A stretch of 64,000 nt of DNA from Tepidamorphus sp. (GCA_028280885.1 JANQKY010000007.1:62001-126000); one strand, 5' to 3'; shown: positions 9,329 to 18,382, counted from the first letter of the stretch. The notes: a model not told the origin generated them from the letters alone. Made by a program: numbers and translations.

Positions 9329-10281
9329 GGTATTCCCGCCACGCCCCTCGCACCGGTCACGAAACCAAAGACATAGACGTAAAGAGATACAAAATGCAGG
9401 ACGCAGAACCCTGGCAATGGTCCGAGGCCACCTGGCGCTGGAAGGTGGATCAGGTGCGCGCGGGACGCGCGCTGAAGCCGGAAAGATGGCCGGACGACGC
9501 GCGCTGCGTCGTTGCCTTGTCTTTCGACGTCGACCACGAAACCGCCGAACTGCGGGAGGGCGCGCGGTCGATCAACAATCTGAGCCGCGGGCAATATGGC
9601 AGCCGTCAGGGCATTCCCCGCATCCTTCGCCTGCTTGAGCGCCATGATATCCGCGCCAGCTTCTTCGTCCCTGCCGTCGTCGCCAAGCTCTACCCGGAAG
9701 AAACCCGCGGTTTCGCCGAGGCCGGCCACGAGGTCGGCCTGCATGGCTGGATTCACGAGCGCAACACGACCCTGCCCGACGGCGCCGAGCGCGACCTGCA
9801 GATGCGCGCCGCCGATACGCTCGAACAGATCATCGGTTCGCGGCCGGTCGGCATCCGAACGCCATCATGGGATTTCTCGGACCAGACGCTGAGCATCATC
9901 CGCGACATGGGATTGCTCTATGACAGCTCGCTGATGGCGGACGATGATTGCTATGAACTGCTTTTGAACGGCGACCCCACCGGCGTGGTCGAGCTTCCCG
10001 TCGACTGGATCCGGGACGACGCGGTCTATTTCAACATGAACCGGTTTTCGACCCTGCGCCCCTACACCGCGCCCGACGCGGTGTTCGACATCTTCCGGCG
10101 CGAGTTCGAGGTCGCCTACGAGGAGGGCGGCCTCTTTCAGCTGACGATGCATCCGCACCACCTCGGCCACCGGTCACGCATATGGATCCTGGAAGAGCTG
10201 ATCGACCTGATCCGGAGCCGCGGCGACGTTCGCTTTCTGACCCACGCTGACGTCGTCAGGCAGGTCTCGGCGCGTGACTGA
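9325..10281 (+). CDS. Polysaccharide-deacetylase-family protein, PuuE/HpPgdA-like
   Basis: 318 residues with the NodB-like fold: FDVDHE near residue 66 (catalytic/metal Asp), HGWIHE (the two metal histidines) and GIRTPSWDFS. It lacks a signal peptide and resembles the cytoplasmic PuuE/HpPgdA branch, whose members include cyclic-amide hydrolases such as allantoinase, rather than secreted chitin deacetylases. The start overlapping the upstream stop (ATGA) is preferred because GAGGAGG sits just before it; a second ATG lies at 9394. Last gene of the operon. Confidence 0.82.
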   Translation: MRYSRHAPRTGHETKDIDVKRYKMQDAEPWQWSEATWRWKVDQVRAGRALKPERWPDDARCVVALSFDVDHETAELREGARSINNLSRGQYGSRQGIPRILRLLERHDIRASFFVPAVVAKLYPEETRGFAEAGHEVGLHGWIHERNTTLPDGAERDLQMRAADTLEQIIGSRPVGIRTPSWDFSDQTLSIIRDMGLLYDSSLMADDDCYELLLNGDPTGVVELPVDWIRDDAVYFNMNRFSTLRPYTAPDAVFDIFRREFEVAYEEGGLFQLTMHPHHLGHRSRIWILEELIDLIRSRGDVRFLTHADVVRQVSARD

Positions 10282-10301
10282 TCAGGTCCCGGGCACCCCC
10301 G

Positions 10302-11054
10302 TCACGGCTTGCGCACCGCGGCGAAGATGAAATCCCGAACGGAGCCGGCGATCCCCGCGATCGCGACGCCGCCCAGAACGCTGCGATAGGCGCTGCCTTC
10401 GATCAGTTCGAGGATCAGCCAGGCCATCTGGGGCGGGTCGGCGATCGCGCGCAGGTCGCCGTCCTCAAGGCCGCGCCGGATCACATCGGTGAGCGCTGCG
10501 ACGAGTGCCTCGCGGTTGCCCACGAACATCGCGGCGATGTCCGGCTTGCGAATGGCTTCGCTGGTGATCTCGATCGTCAGGATGATGTTCTCCGGCACGG
10601 CGAGATAGGTCGCATAGGCCTCGATGAAGGCATCGAGCGTCTCAAGCGCCGGCGCCGGTTTCGCCAGAAGCCGCAACAGCGGCTCGGTCTCGGCGCGCTC
10701 CAGCGTCGCGATTTCGGCCAGCACGTCGTGCTTGCCGGGGAAATGGTTGTAGAGATTGCCCAGGCTGACCCCGGCACGCTTGGCGATGTCGCGTACGCCG
10801 GTCTGGTGATAGCCCTTTTCGAGAAAGCACATCACCGCCGCCTCGAGGATCGTCTCCCGCCGCCGCGCCGCTGACTCCCTCCGGGTGGGCGATTCCCTTC
10901 GGGTGGATGTCTCTTTCCGGGCGGAGGAGGTCCGCCCAGAGATTTCCCTCTCGGATGGGGTTTCTTTCTCAGATGGGGTTTCCGGCCCCGAAGAGGCTCC
11001 CCGCCCCGCCGATGTCTCCCGCCCGGCTTCGGGCCCGCCTTGCTCTTTCGACAT
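10302..11054 (-). CDS. TetR-family regulator with low-complexity N-terminal extension
   Basis: About 250 residues. The TetR HTH begins with RRETILEAAVMCFLEKGYHQTGVRDIAKRAGVSLGNLYNHFPGK, preceded by ~55 residues of degenerate repeats rich in S/T, E, R and K (PSEKE, PSERE, TRRES). A frame-compatible ATG at 11090 exists but lies on top of the palindromic operator; the ATG at 11054 has AGGAA ten bases upstream and is preferred. It is divergent from the RND efflux operon and probably represses it and itself. Confidence 0.85.
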   Translation of the reverse strand: MSKEQGGPEAGRETSAGRGASSGPETPSEKETPSEREISGRTSSARKETSTRRESPTRRESAARRRETILEAAVMCFLEKGYHQTGVRDIAKRAGVSLGNLYNHFPGKHDVLAEIATLERAETEPLLRLLAKPAPALETLDAFIEAYATYLAVPENIILTIEITSEAIRKPDIAAMFVGNREALVAALTDVIRRGLEDGDLRAIADPPQMAWLILELIEGSAYRSVLGGVAIAGIAGSVRDFIFAAVRKP

Positions 11055-11070
11055 TTTTCGCTTATTCCTA

Positions 11071-11098
11071 TTGAGCGAACGATCGTTCATTATATATG
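11071..11098 (+). promoter_or_regulatory. Divergent promoter with TetR operator palindrome
   Basis: The perfect 12-bp palindrome GAACGATCGTTC (11077-11088) sits exactly in the spacer between a -35-like TTGAGC (11071-11076) and a -10-like TATATG (11093-11098, 16-bp spacing) reading toward the efflux operon. A repressor bound there would block RNA polymerase. The adjacent TetR gene is the obvious candidate. Confidence 0.65.
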
Positions 11099-11157
11099 GT
11101 CTTCATCGGACGCGACAAGTGGACTTTTCCGGTCCGCGGCGCCGGCAGGAATTCGTC

Positions 11158-12459
11158 ATGACCGATACCTCTGCAAGCCACTCCGTATCGCAGGACGCCG
11201 ACCTTGAGGCCCCCTCTCCAAAGGAGGCCTCCCCGAAGGAGGCAAACTCGAAGGCGGCAAACTCGAAGGAGGCACGGCCCGAGGACGCCCCCCTTGAGGA
11301 ACCGTCCCGGCCCCGCAGGCGGTGGCTCTGGATAACCCTGTCCGTCCTTTTCCTCATCGCGGTCATTACCATGCTGCTGGAGACCGAAGATACCGCGAAC
11401 GTCACCCGCAATCCCGCGCCGCCGCCCGCCCAGACCGTCACGGTGGTGACGGTCGCGCCGGAAGAGACGATCGCGACCGTGACCGCCTTCGCCGGCCTGC
11501 GCCCGCGCTGGGACGCGGAGATACGCGCAGCCGTATCGGGCCGGATCACGGCTGTCCAGGAGTCCGCGCTGGCCGGCCAGCGCGTCAAGGCCGGCACGCC
11601 GCTGTTCTCGATCGAGAAGACCCAGTATGAAACCGCCGTGGCGGCCGCCGAACTGGGCCTGGAGCAGGCCAAGCTCGCCCATTGGCGCGCCAAGAACGCC
11701 GTTGCGCTGGCGCGAGCCGAATTTGAACGGGCCGGCACGACGCCGCCGAACGATCTCGCCCTGCGGCTGCCGGACCTGCGCATCGCCGAACGCACGGTGA
11801 CCTCGGCGGAAGCCGAGCTTGAAGCGGCCCGGCGGCAACTGGCCTATACCGAGGTGACGGCGCCCTTCTCCGGCTTCGTCATCGAGCGGATGGCGAGCCT
11901 CGGCCAGACGGTCACCGCCGGCGAGCCACTCATCCACCTGTCCGACGATGATCGCTACGAACTGGTCGCCGAACTGAGCCACGCCGACTGGGCGCTGCTC
12001 GACCATCCGATTTCCGGCAAGGACGCCAGGCTGTTTCACCGCGACGGGACGCCGCTCGGCTCCGCCCGTATCCGCCAGGGTGGCGGATTTCTCGACCAGC
12101 AGACCCGCCAACCGCGCGTCTTCATGGAAGTGACCGATCCCGGCGACGGCGTGCTGGCCGGCGACTTCGTGCGCGTCGCCTTCACCGGCCGGCCGATCGC
12201 CGACACGCTGGCGCTGCCCGAAACCGCGCTGACCCGGTCGGGCCATGTCTGGTTCGTCGACGATGAGGACCGGCTGCAACGCATCGAACCGCAGATCCTG
12301 TTCCGCACCGGCGATACGCTCGTCATCAAGGCGCCGGTGAGCGAGGATCTCGGCGAGGACGGCCCCTGGCGCGTCGCGACCACGCCGCTCGCCTCCTTCC
12401 TGCCCGGCCAGCGCGTCGCCCCGCAAGAGGCGTCCGCCCTGACGCAAACGGAGGACTAG
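11158..12459 (+). CDS. RND efflux periplasmic adaptor (membrane fusion protein)
   Basis: 433 residues. After a ~55-residue acidic/proline repeat tail in the cytoplasm comes one membrane helix (WLWITLSVLFLIAVITML), then the HlyD-like core: barrel-sandwich half (SGRITAVQESALAGQRVKAG), coiled-coil hairpin (~180-250) and returning half (TAPFSGFVIERMASLGQTVTAGEPL). The ATG at 11158 has an AGGA site; the frame upstream crosses the regulator. It links the inner-membrane pump to an outer-membrane channel, which is not encoded nearby. Confidence 0.9.
   Translation: MTDTSASHSVSQDADLEAPSPKEASPKEANSKAANSKEARPEDAPLEEPSRPRRRWLWITLSVLFLIAVITMLLETEDTANVTRNPAPPPAQTVTVVTVAPEETIATVTAFAGLRPRWDAEIRAAVSGRITAVQESALAGQRVKAGTPLFSIEKTQYETAVAAAELGLEQAKLAHWRAKNAVALARAEFERAGTTPPNDLALRLPDLRIAERTVTSAEAELEAARRQLAYTEVTAPFSGFVIERMASLGQTVTAGEPLIHLSDDDRYELVAELSHADWALLDHPISGKDARLFHRDGTPLGSARIRQGGGFLDQQTRQPRVFMEVTDPGDGVLAGDFVRVAFTGRPIADTLALPETALTRSGHVWFVDDEDRLQRIEPQILFRTGDTLVIKAPVSEDLGEDGPWRVATTPLASFLPGQRVAPQEASALTQTED
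11206..11289 (+). repeat. Degenerate short tandem repeats at adaptor N-terminus
   Basis: Repeated 9- to 15-base units related to AAGGAGGCC / AAGGAGGCAAACTCG encode PSPKEASPKEANSK-type peptide repeats. A matching purine/pyrimidine-biased repeat tract encodes the N-terminus of the divergent TetR gene (about 10870-11000). These look like slippage-prone expansions. Confidence 0.6.
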
Positions 12460-12462
12460 CCG

Positions 12463-15400
12463 ATGCATGCCCTGACCGGCTGGTTCATCCGCAATCCCGT
12501 CGCCGCCAACCTGCTGATGGCGCTGATCCTCTTTCTCGGCGTGCTGACCGTGTTCACGATCCGCATCGAGGGCTTCCCGCGCGTTCCGCCCGAAACCGTC
12601 GAGATCGCGATCGAATATCCCGACGCAACCGCCGAACAGGTCGACCGGCTGGTGACCCAGAAGGTCGAGCAGGCGCTCGAAGGCCTCCAGGGCGTGCGCA
12701 GCATCACCTCGCGGTCCTATAACGAGCTCGCCACCCTGTCGGTGCGCCGGGCCGGCGGCGAGAAGCTGCAGGCCGTGCTCGACAGGGTGCGCCTGCGCGT
12801 CGACGGCATCACCGATCTGCCCGAGGACGCGCGTCGTCCGGTCATCGAGGCGGAGGGCTACGACTTTCCGGCGCTCTACGTGAACCTGCACGGCCCCGCC
12901 GACGAGGCCACCCTGCAGACCGTCGCGCAGCGCCTCAAGGAGGAGCTGCTGGCCCAGCCGGAACTGTCGCGCCTGCAGATCTGGGGCCTGATCCCACGCA
13001 ACCTGCGCATCGAAATCGACCCGGAACGGCTGCGGCTCTACGGGCTCACAGTCGCCGACATCGCGGCGGCGATCGGCGCGAATTCACTCGACTTCCAGGC
13101 CGGCCGCCTGCGCACCGACGGCGGTACCATCTTCCTGCGTGCCGACAATCGGGCGCTCTATGCGCCCGAATACGCCGCCCTGCCGGTGATCGAACGCGCC
13201 GACGGCTCGAACGTCCTGCTCGGCGAACTGGCGACCATCGAGGACGGCTTCCTGGAAGGCGACTTCATGTTCCGCTTCAATGGCGAGCCGACCGTCGGCA
13301 TGGAGGTCCTGGTCGGCCAGAAGGAAAACCTGCTCGAGGTCAGCCGGGTCGTCAACCGGGTGGTCGAGCAATTCCAGCCGCAGCTGCCGCCGGCCGTCAC
13401 CGCCACGGTCTGGGGCGACAGCGCCGGCTATATCTCCGACCGGCTGGCGCTGTTGCGCTCAAACGGCATACAGGGCCTGATCCTGGTCACCGTGATGCTC
13501 GCCATCTTCCTGAACGTCCGGCTCGCCTTCTGGGTGGCGATGGGCATTCCCGTCTCGGTGATGGGCGCGCTTGCCGTGTCCGGCTCAAAATGGGTCGATT
13601 ATTCGCTCAACGACGTCACCACCTTCGGCCTGATCATCGCGCTCGGCATCCTGGTCGACGACGCCGTCGTCGTCGGCGAGAGCGTGTTCGAGGAGCGTCG
13701 CAAGATCAAGGACCCGATCAAGGGCACCGAGCGCGGGGTCGAGCGGGTGGCGGTCGCGACCGTCTTCGGCGTCCTGACGACGATCGCCGCCTTCTTTCCG
13801 ATGCTGCTGATCGACAATCCGCTCGGCAGGGTGCTGGCGAGCTTTTCCGGCATCGTCATCCTCGCGCTGATCTTCTCGCTGATCGAAAGCAAGTTCATCC
13901 TGCCCGCCCATCTGGCCGCCGTGCCGCTCGACGGCGAGCGCCGCCACCTGCCGGCCCGGCTGTGGGGCTATATCCAGGACGGCGCGCAGGCCGGCCTGAC
14001 GTGGGTTCGCGACCGGGTCTATCAGCCGCTGCTGGTGCGCTCGGTGCGCCACCGCTATGCCGTCCTGGTCCTGTTCATCGCCGCTGCGACCGCCGGCCTC
14101 GGCCTGATCGCCAAGGGCAAGGTCCAGACCGTGTTCTTTCCCGACGTTCCAGGCCAGGTCATCACGGTCAGCCTGGAAATGGACGCGCGCGCGCCCTTTA
14201 CCCTGACCAAGGCCAATGTCGACCGCATCGAACGCATCGGCCACGCGCTGAACGAGGACCTGCGCGTGCAGGCCGGCATGGACGAAGCGCCGATCCGCAC
14301 GGTCTTCGCCCTCGTCGACAGCGCCGGAAGCGCGCAGATCTACGCGGAGATGCTGCCGGTCGCCGAGCGGCCGGACGTGCCGATCCTCGACGTGGTGCGC
14401 GACTGGCGCGAGCGCGTCGGCCAGGTGGAAGGGGCGACCGAACTCCAGTTCACCGGCTCGGAGGAGCTCGCCGGCGGCTTCCAGATCCGGCTCGTGTCGA
14501 AGGATACCGACCTCCTGCGGCTGGCAAGCGAAGAGTTGCGCGACTTCCTGGCAGGGATCGAGGGTGTCTCCAACATCCGCGACAGCCTTGCCGGCGGCCA
14601 GCCGGAATTGCGGCTCAAGCTGCGGCCGGAAGCACGCAATCTCGGCTTCACCGCCGAGACGCTGGCCGCCCAGATCGGCTACGGCTTCGGCGGATCGGAA
14701 CTGACCCGGGTGCGCCGCGACGGCGCCGAGCTGCGCGTCGTGGTGCAGAACGCGAAGGCGGCCCGCGACACGATCGACGACCTGATGCAGACCCGGCTGC
14801 GCAGCCTGAACGGCGCCTGGGTGCCGCTGCTCACCGTCGCCGAGATCGAGGGCGCCTATGCCGCCGGCGTGGTGACCCGCCGCGACGCCAAGCGCATCGG
14901 CACGATCGCCGCCTCGATCGACCGCGCCGTGGTGGCGCCCGAGGAGGTCGGCCAGGCGATATTCGAAGAGATCGTTCCGACGCTCAGCGCGAAGTACCCA
15001 AGCGTCGAGGTGATCGCCGCCGGCGAACTGGAGGAAATGGGCGAGATCCGCGGCGGCCTGGTGCGAGCGCTGATCCTGGCCGCCGTCCTGATCTACGTGC
15101 TGATGGCGGTGCCGTTGAAGAGCTACTGGCAGCCCTTCGTGATCCTGGCGATCGTCCCCTTCGGCTTCGTCGCCGCGGCGATCGGCCACCTGATCATGGG
15201 CGTGGCGCTGTCGATCCTGTCCTTCTTCGGCATGCTGGCGCTGACCGGGGTGATCGTCAATGACAGCCTCGTCATGATCACCCGCTACAACCAGGCGCGC
15301 GAGGAGGGCGACAGCGTCGAGGACGCCCTGCATGCCGCCGGCATCGGCCGCTTCCGGGCGATTTTCCTGACCACCGCCACCACGGTCATCGGCCTTATGC

Positions 15401-15591
15401 CGCTGCTCACCGAAACCTCCGAACAGGCGCAATACCTGATCCCGGCGGCGATCTCGCTTGCCTTCGGCGAACTGTTCGGGACGGCGCTGATGCTGATCCT
15501 CGTCCCCGTCCTGATCGCCATCACCGAGGACGTCATCGCCCTGTTCAGATCCTCACCCCGCATCCAGAACGCAAAGGCCCCCTCCTCATGA
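12463..15591 (+). CDS. RND-family efflux transporter permease
   Basis: 1042 residues with RND architecture: TM1 at residues ~12-30, a large periplasmic loop, TM2-TM7, a second periplasmic loop from ~560 and TM8-TM12. The proton-relay helix ALGILVDDAVVVGESV (TM4 twin aspartates) and the mirrored LALTGVIVNDSLVMI are present. GGAGG precedes the ATG, three bases after the adaptor stop. It exports small hydrophobic compounds with proton antiport together with the adaptor; the substrate is not predictable. Confidence 0.93.
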   Translation: MHALTGWFIRNPVAANLLMALILFLGVLTVFTIRIEGFPRVPPETVEIAIEYPDATAEQVDRLVTQKVEQALEGLQGVRSITSRSYNELATLSVRRAGGEKLQAVLDRVRLRVDGITDLPEDARRPVIEAEGYDFPALYVNLHGPADEATLQTVAQRLKEELLAQPELSRLQIWGLIPRNLRIEIDPERLRLYGLTVADIAAAIGANSLDFQAGRLRTDGGTIFLRADNRALYAPEYAALPVIERADGSNVLLGELATIEDGFLEGDFMFRFNGEPTVGMEVLVGQKENLLEVSRVVNRVVEQFQPQLPPAVTATVWGDSAGYISDRLALLRSNGIQGLILVTVMLAIFLNVRLAFWVAMGIPVSVMGALAVSGSKWVDYSLNDVTTFGLIIALGILVDDAVVVGESVFEERRKIKDPIKGTERGVERVAVATVFGVLTTIAAFFPMLLIDNPLGRVLASFSGIVILALIFSLIESKFILPAHLAAVPLDGERRHLPARLWGYIQDGAQAGLTWVRDRVYQPLLVRSVRHRYAVLVLFIAAATAGLGLIAKGKVQTVFFPDVPGQVITVSLEMDARAPFTLTKANVDRIERIGHALNEDLRVQAGMDEAPIRTVFALVDSAGSAQIYAEMLPVAERPDVPILDVVRDWRERVGQVEGATELQFTGSEELAGGFQIRLVSKDTDLLRLASEELRDFLAGIEGVSNIRDSLAGGQPELRLKLRPEARNLGFTAETLAAQIGYGFGGSELTRVRRDGAELRVVVQNAKAARDTIDDLMQTRLRSLNGAWVPLLTVAEIEGAYAAGVVTRRDAKRIGTIAASIDRAVVAPEEVGQAIFEEIVPTLSAKYPSVEVIAAGELEEMGEIRGGLVRALILAAVLIYVLMAVPLKSYWQPFVILAIVPFGFVAAAIGHLIMGVALSILSFFGMLALTGVIVNDSLVMITRYNQAREEGDSVEDALHAAGIGRFRAIFLTTATTVIGLMPLLTETSEQAQYLIPAAISLAFGELFGTALMLILVPVLIAITEDVIALFRSSPRIQNAKAPSS

Positions 15592-16007
15592 AGACACGTC
15601 TTGCAGGGTTTGCCGCCACCGTTGCGGCCACGGCGATCGCAACACCGGCCCTGGCCGAGGGCCTGACCCTGACGGTCGACGGCGTTCGCAACGCCGATGG
15701 CAACGTCGTGGTCATGGTCTTCGACCATCCCGAGGCCTACGAGTATCTGGAGTGGCGCTATGCGGTTCAACTCGCCGAAATCCCGGCCCGCCCCGGACAG
15801 GTGACGCACCACTTCCCCGATCTCACCGAAGGTCCCTACGCGATCTTCGTCTTTCATGACGAGAACGGCGACCGGGACCTGAACTACGACAACGATCGCC
15901 TGCTCGAGGGCGTCGGCGCCTCCGGCGAGCAAACGTTCGACGCGACCTTCGCCGAGGCCGCCGTCGGGCCCGGCACGGTCATGGTGCCACTATACTACGA
16001 CGAGTAG
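15588..16007 (+). CDS. DUF2141-family secreted protein
   Basis: 139 residues with a signal peptide (residues ~1-23, ending TPALA-EG) and the DUF2141 core: GNVVVMVFDHPEAY, then YAIFVFHDENGDRDLNYD, an acidic calcium-site-like loop. The start overlaps the pump stop by 4 bp (ATGA). The role of the family is not established; tight coupling to an RND pump suggests an envelope function expressed with efflux. Confidence 0.8.
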   Translation: MKTRLAGFAATVAATAIATPALAEGLTLTVDGVRNADGNVVVMVFDHPEAYEYLEWRYAVQLAEIPARPGQVTHHFPDLTEGPYAIFVFHDENGDRDLNYDNDRLLEGVGASGEQTFDATFAEAAVGPGTVMVPLYYDE

Positions 16008-16013
16008 GCCGCC

Positions 16014-16886
16014 ATGCTGGACGGGCATCATCTGAGCATTATCACGCTGCTGCGGGTCTTCCGCTGGCGCGCCGGTCTGACCTGGATCCTGATCCTGTGC
16101 GAGACCACCCTGATGGCGCTGATCCCGCTGTTCATGGGCTTCGCCATCAACGGCCTGCTGGCCGGCGAGATCGAGCCGCTATGGCATCTGGCCACCCTGA
16201 TGGCGGTGTTGATCGTCGTCGGTGTTTCGCGCCGCATCTACGACACGCGAGTCTACGGAACCATCCGGGTCGAACTGGGCAAGGCCCAGGCGGCCCGCGC
16301 GTCCGAGCTGCCGATCTCGGCGCTGAACGCGCGGCTCGGCATGGGGCGGGAGCTGGTCGACTTCATGGAGGAGACCCTGCCCGGCGCGATGGCCTCGAGT
16401 GTGCAACTCGTCATCGCCGTCGTCATCCTCTATGCCTTTTCGCCCGTCCTGGCGCTGGCCGGCGGCCTGGCGGCCGGCCTGATGATCGCCATCTACGCCC
16501 TGTTCCACCACCGCTTCTACCGGCTGAACGGCGCGCTCAACCAGCAGACCGAGCGGCAGGTCAACATCCTGGAAAAGCGCATGGCCGGGCTGACCTTCGT
16601 CCACCTGATCCGCCTGCGCCGCCTGGAGGTGCGGATTTCCGACACCGAAGCCGTGCTCTATGGCGCGATCTTCGTCGTTCTGCTGGCCCTGGTCCTGTTC
16701 AACCTGTGGTTCGCGACGACCGAGATCAGCGCCAAGGCCGGCACGATCTTCTCGATCGTCAGCTATTCCTGGGAGTTCGTCGAAAGCGCGCTGGCCCTGC
16801 CCATGACGCTGCAACACTGGTCGCGCCTGTCCGAGATCATCCGCCGCATCAATTCGCCCTACGCGCCCGACGAGGCCCGGTCCTGA
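16014..16886 (+). CDS. ABC transporter six-transmembrane domain protein lacking an ATPase domain
   Basis: 290 residues corresponding only to the membrane half of an ABC exporter: six hydrophobic segments and intracellular-loop-like stretches (GTIRVELGKAQAARASELPISALNARLGMGRELVDFMEE), ending at residue ~288 without Walker A, signature or Walker B motifs. The stop is followed by non-coding repeats, not by a displaced ATPase, so this is probably the native form of a small family of NBD-less proteins. It is fourth in the efflux operon. Confidence 0.75.
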   Translation: MLDGHHLSIITLLRVFRWRAGLTWILILCETTLMALIPLFMGFAINGLLAGEIEPLWHLATLMAVLIVVGVSRRIYDTRVYGTIRVELGKAQAARASELPISALNARLGMGRELVDFMEETLPGAMASSVQLVIAVVILYAFSPVLALAGGLAAGLMIAIYALFHHRFYRLNGALNQQTERQVNILEKRMAGLTFVHLIRLRRLEVRISDTEAVLYGAIFVVLLALVLFNLWFATTEISAKAGTIFSIVSYSWEFVESALALPMTLQHWSRLSEIIRRINSPYAPDEARS

Positions 16887-17632
16887 TCCATTGGCGTTCG
16901 GGTCAGCGGGGATGTGGCTTTGGTTTTCGGCCTGACCGCACACTTAGACACCGTCCCCGACCTGGTCGGACACCTGTTGTTCATGGAGGACCGGAACACG
17001 CTCGGGAAGGACACCCTTTGTAGCGGTTGCACCACCGCATGACCTCTCCCTCGTCATCCCGGACGGCCGTCAGGCCGAGCCGGGATCGGGGAGCCCGTGT
17101 CGGTGCTGGATATCGAGGCCGAGAGAACTCCGAACCGCCCGGGTTCTCCGATCCCGGATATTCGCTCACGCGAATTCCGGGATGACGAGGGAGAGGGTCG
17201 TGTCCGGTCTCCGCACACTCTGCTGTCATTGCCGGGCTTGTCTCACTGGTGTCCGGTTAAGCGGGAACGGGGTTCTTTGTTTTCAGCTTGGCCACCCCCT
17301 CGGCCGTCATGCCGGGACAAGCCCGGCAATGACCCCCGGGGGACAAGCCCGGCAATGACACTGAGGGGGAATGGCGGGCGATATCAAGACACCGCTTCCA
17401 TCGAGGAAAACAGAGTTGATGACGTCTGAGCAGGTGGTTGAGTGAGCCCGTGTCCAGCGACCGGATCTCGTCAAAAATCCATATTCGACAAAGGGTTAAT
17501 CGACACCACGGGGATTGAACCGGACACCGGTGGACTTATTCCGGGCACGACATCCGAAGAGAGCGGGCGCCCATCATCCCTGACTTGGCCGGGCACACAT
17601 GCAAGGCTTTCCAGCCGCCTCCTCACCAGCCC
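16887..17632. repeat. Intergenic repeat cluster between efflux operon and crp/fnr-type gene
   Basis: No credible gene. The stretch holds dispersed GC-rich repeats: a perfect 20-bp inverted repeat with arms 17043-17062 and 17177-17196 (a related copy lies at 43162-43300); three copies of the 18-mer GTCATTGCCGGGCTTGTC or its complement (17225-17242, 17316-17333, 17342-17359); and an 11-bp inverted repeat GGTGTCCGGTT / AACCGGACACC (17248-17258, 17518-17528) that could be a decayed mobile-element end. Confidence 0.7.
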
Positions 17633-18382
17633 CTAAAGCGCGTGGTTCCAGGCAGCCGCCGGGTCTTCCTCGGCGAAGACGCGCAGCCGCTCGACGCTTT
17701 CGATCGAGGCGTTGTTGCGGGTAATCCGCACGCCGACGCCGCGCAGCTTGGCGAAGGCCCGGCTCAGGCTTTCCGGCTTCATCCCCAGCCGCCCGGCGAT
17801 CAGTACCTTGTCATAGGGCAGCGTGACGACACAGCTTCCCGTTTCGACCGGCGCCAGTTCGATCAGGAACTCGGCGACGCGCTGCGTGCCGGTCTGGGCC
17901 TTCATCTGCTCGATCTGCTGGACCAACTCGTGCAGGTGCTGGAACGTCGAGGCCAGGATCGACATGCAGATGCCGGGCTCGTCGCGCATGATCCCGATCA
18001 GCGTCGCGGCGGGGATCTGCGTGACGGTACAGTCGGTGACCGCTTCCGCCGAGACCGGGTAGTCGAGATCGCGCAGCGCCACCGCCTCGCCGAAACTGTG
18101 CCCCCGGGTGAAGACGTTGACGACGGCCTCGGTGCCGTTCGGCGAGATCCGGTAGAGCTTCACCCACCCCTCGACGACGATATGGATCGCCGCGGCCGGC
18201 TCCCCCTGCAGGAAGAGCGTCTCGCCGCGGTCGTAGCGTTTCTCGACCGCGCTCGCCAGCACCGTGTCGACGATCGGCGCGGGCAGGCTCTTGAGAATGA
18301 GAGAGGATCGCACCGCAGCGCGCGTCGCGTCATCTGGCATCGGTTCGGCGTCTCCGTTCGCGGCTCTGAGCGTCCCATCCAT
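17633..18382 (-). CDS. Crp/Fnr-family regulator, DNR-like
   Basis: 249 residues: cyclic-nucleotide-binding-like barrel (~30-150), dimer helix (~150-175) and a C-terminal winged HTH with recognition helix KPESLSRAFAKL. The E-x-x-S-R pattern is the one FNR/DNR proteins use to read TTGAT half-sites. There are only three scattered cysteines, so no FNR [4Fe-4S] cluster; NO/haem-type DNR or NnrR is the closer analogy. ATG at 18340 is an alternative start. Divergent from hemA with a perfect FNR box between them. Confidence 0.85.
   Translation of the reverse strand: MDGTLRAANGDAEPMPDDATRAAVRSSLILKSLPAPIVDTVLASAVEKRYDRGETLFLQGEPAAAIHIVVEGWVKLYRISPNGTEAVVNVFTRGHSFGEAVALRDLDYPVSAEAVTDCTVTQIPAATLIGIMRDEPGICMSILASTFQHLHELVQQIEQMKAQTGTQRVAEFLIELAPVETGSCVVTLPYDKVLIAGRLGMKPESLSRAFAKLRGVGVRITRNNASIESVERLRVFAEEDPAAAWNHAL

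Noticed and set aside
11068..12891. 607-residue minus-strand frame over the adaptor gene
   Set aside because: Antisense shadow of the adaptor and the pump start; composition is typical of GC-driven false frames.
13585..15432. 615-residue minus-strand frame over the RND pump
   Set aside because: His/Asp/Gln/Arg-rich antisense shadow; the + strand shows all RND motifs.
17097..17429. 110-residue + strand frame in the repeat region
   Set aside because: Made almost entirely of dispersed repeat sequence; no ribosome site or domain.
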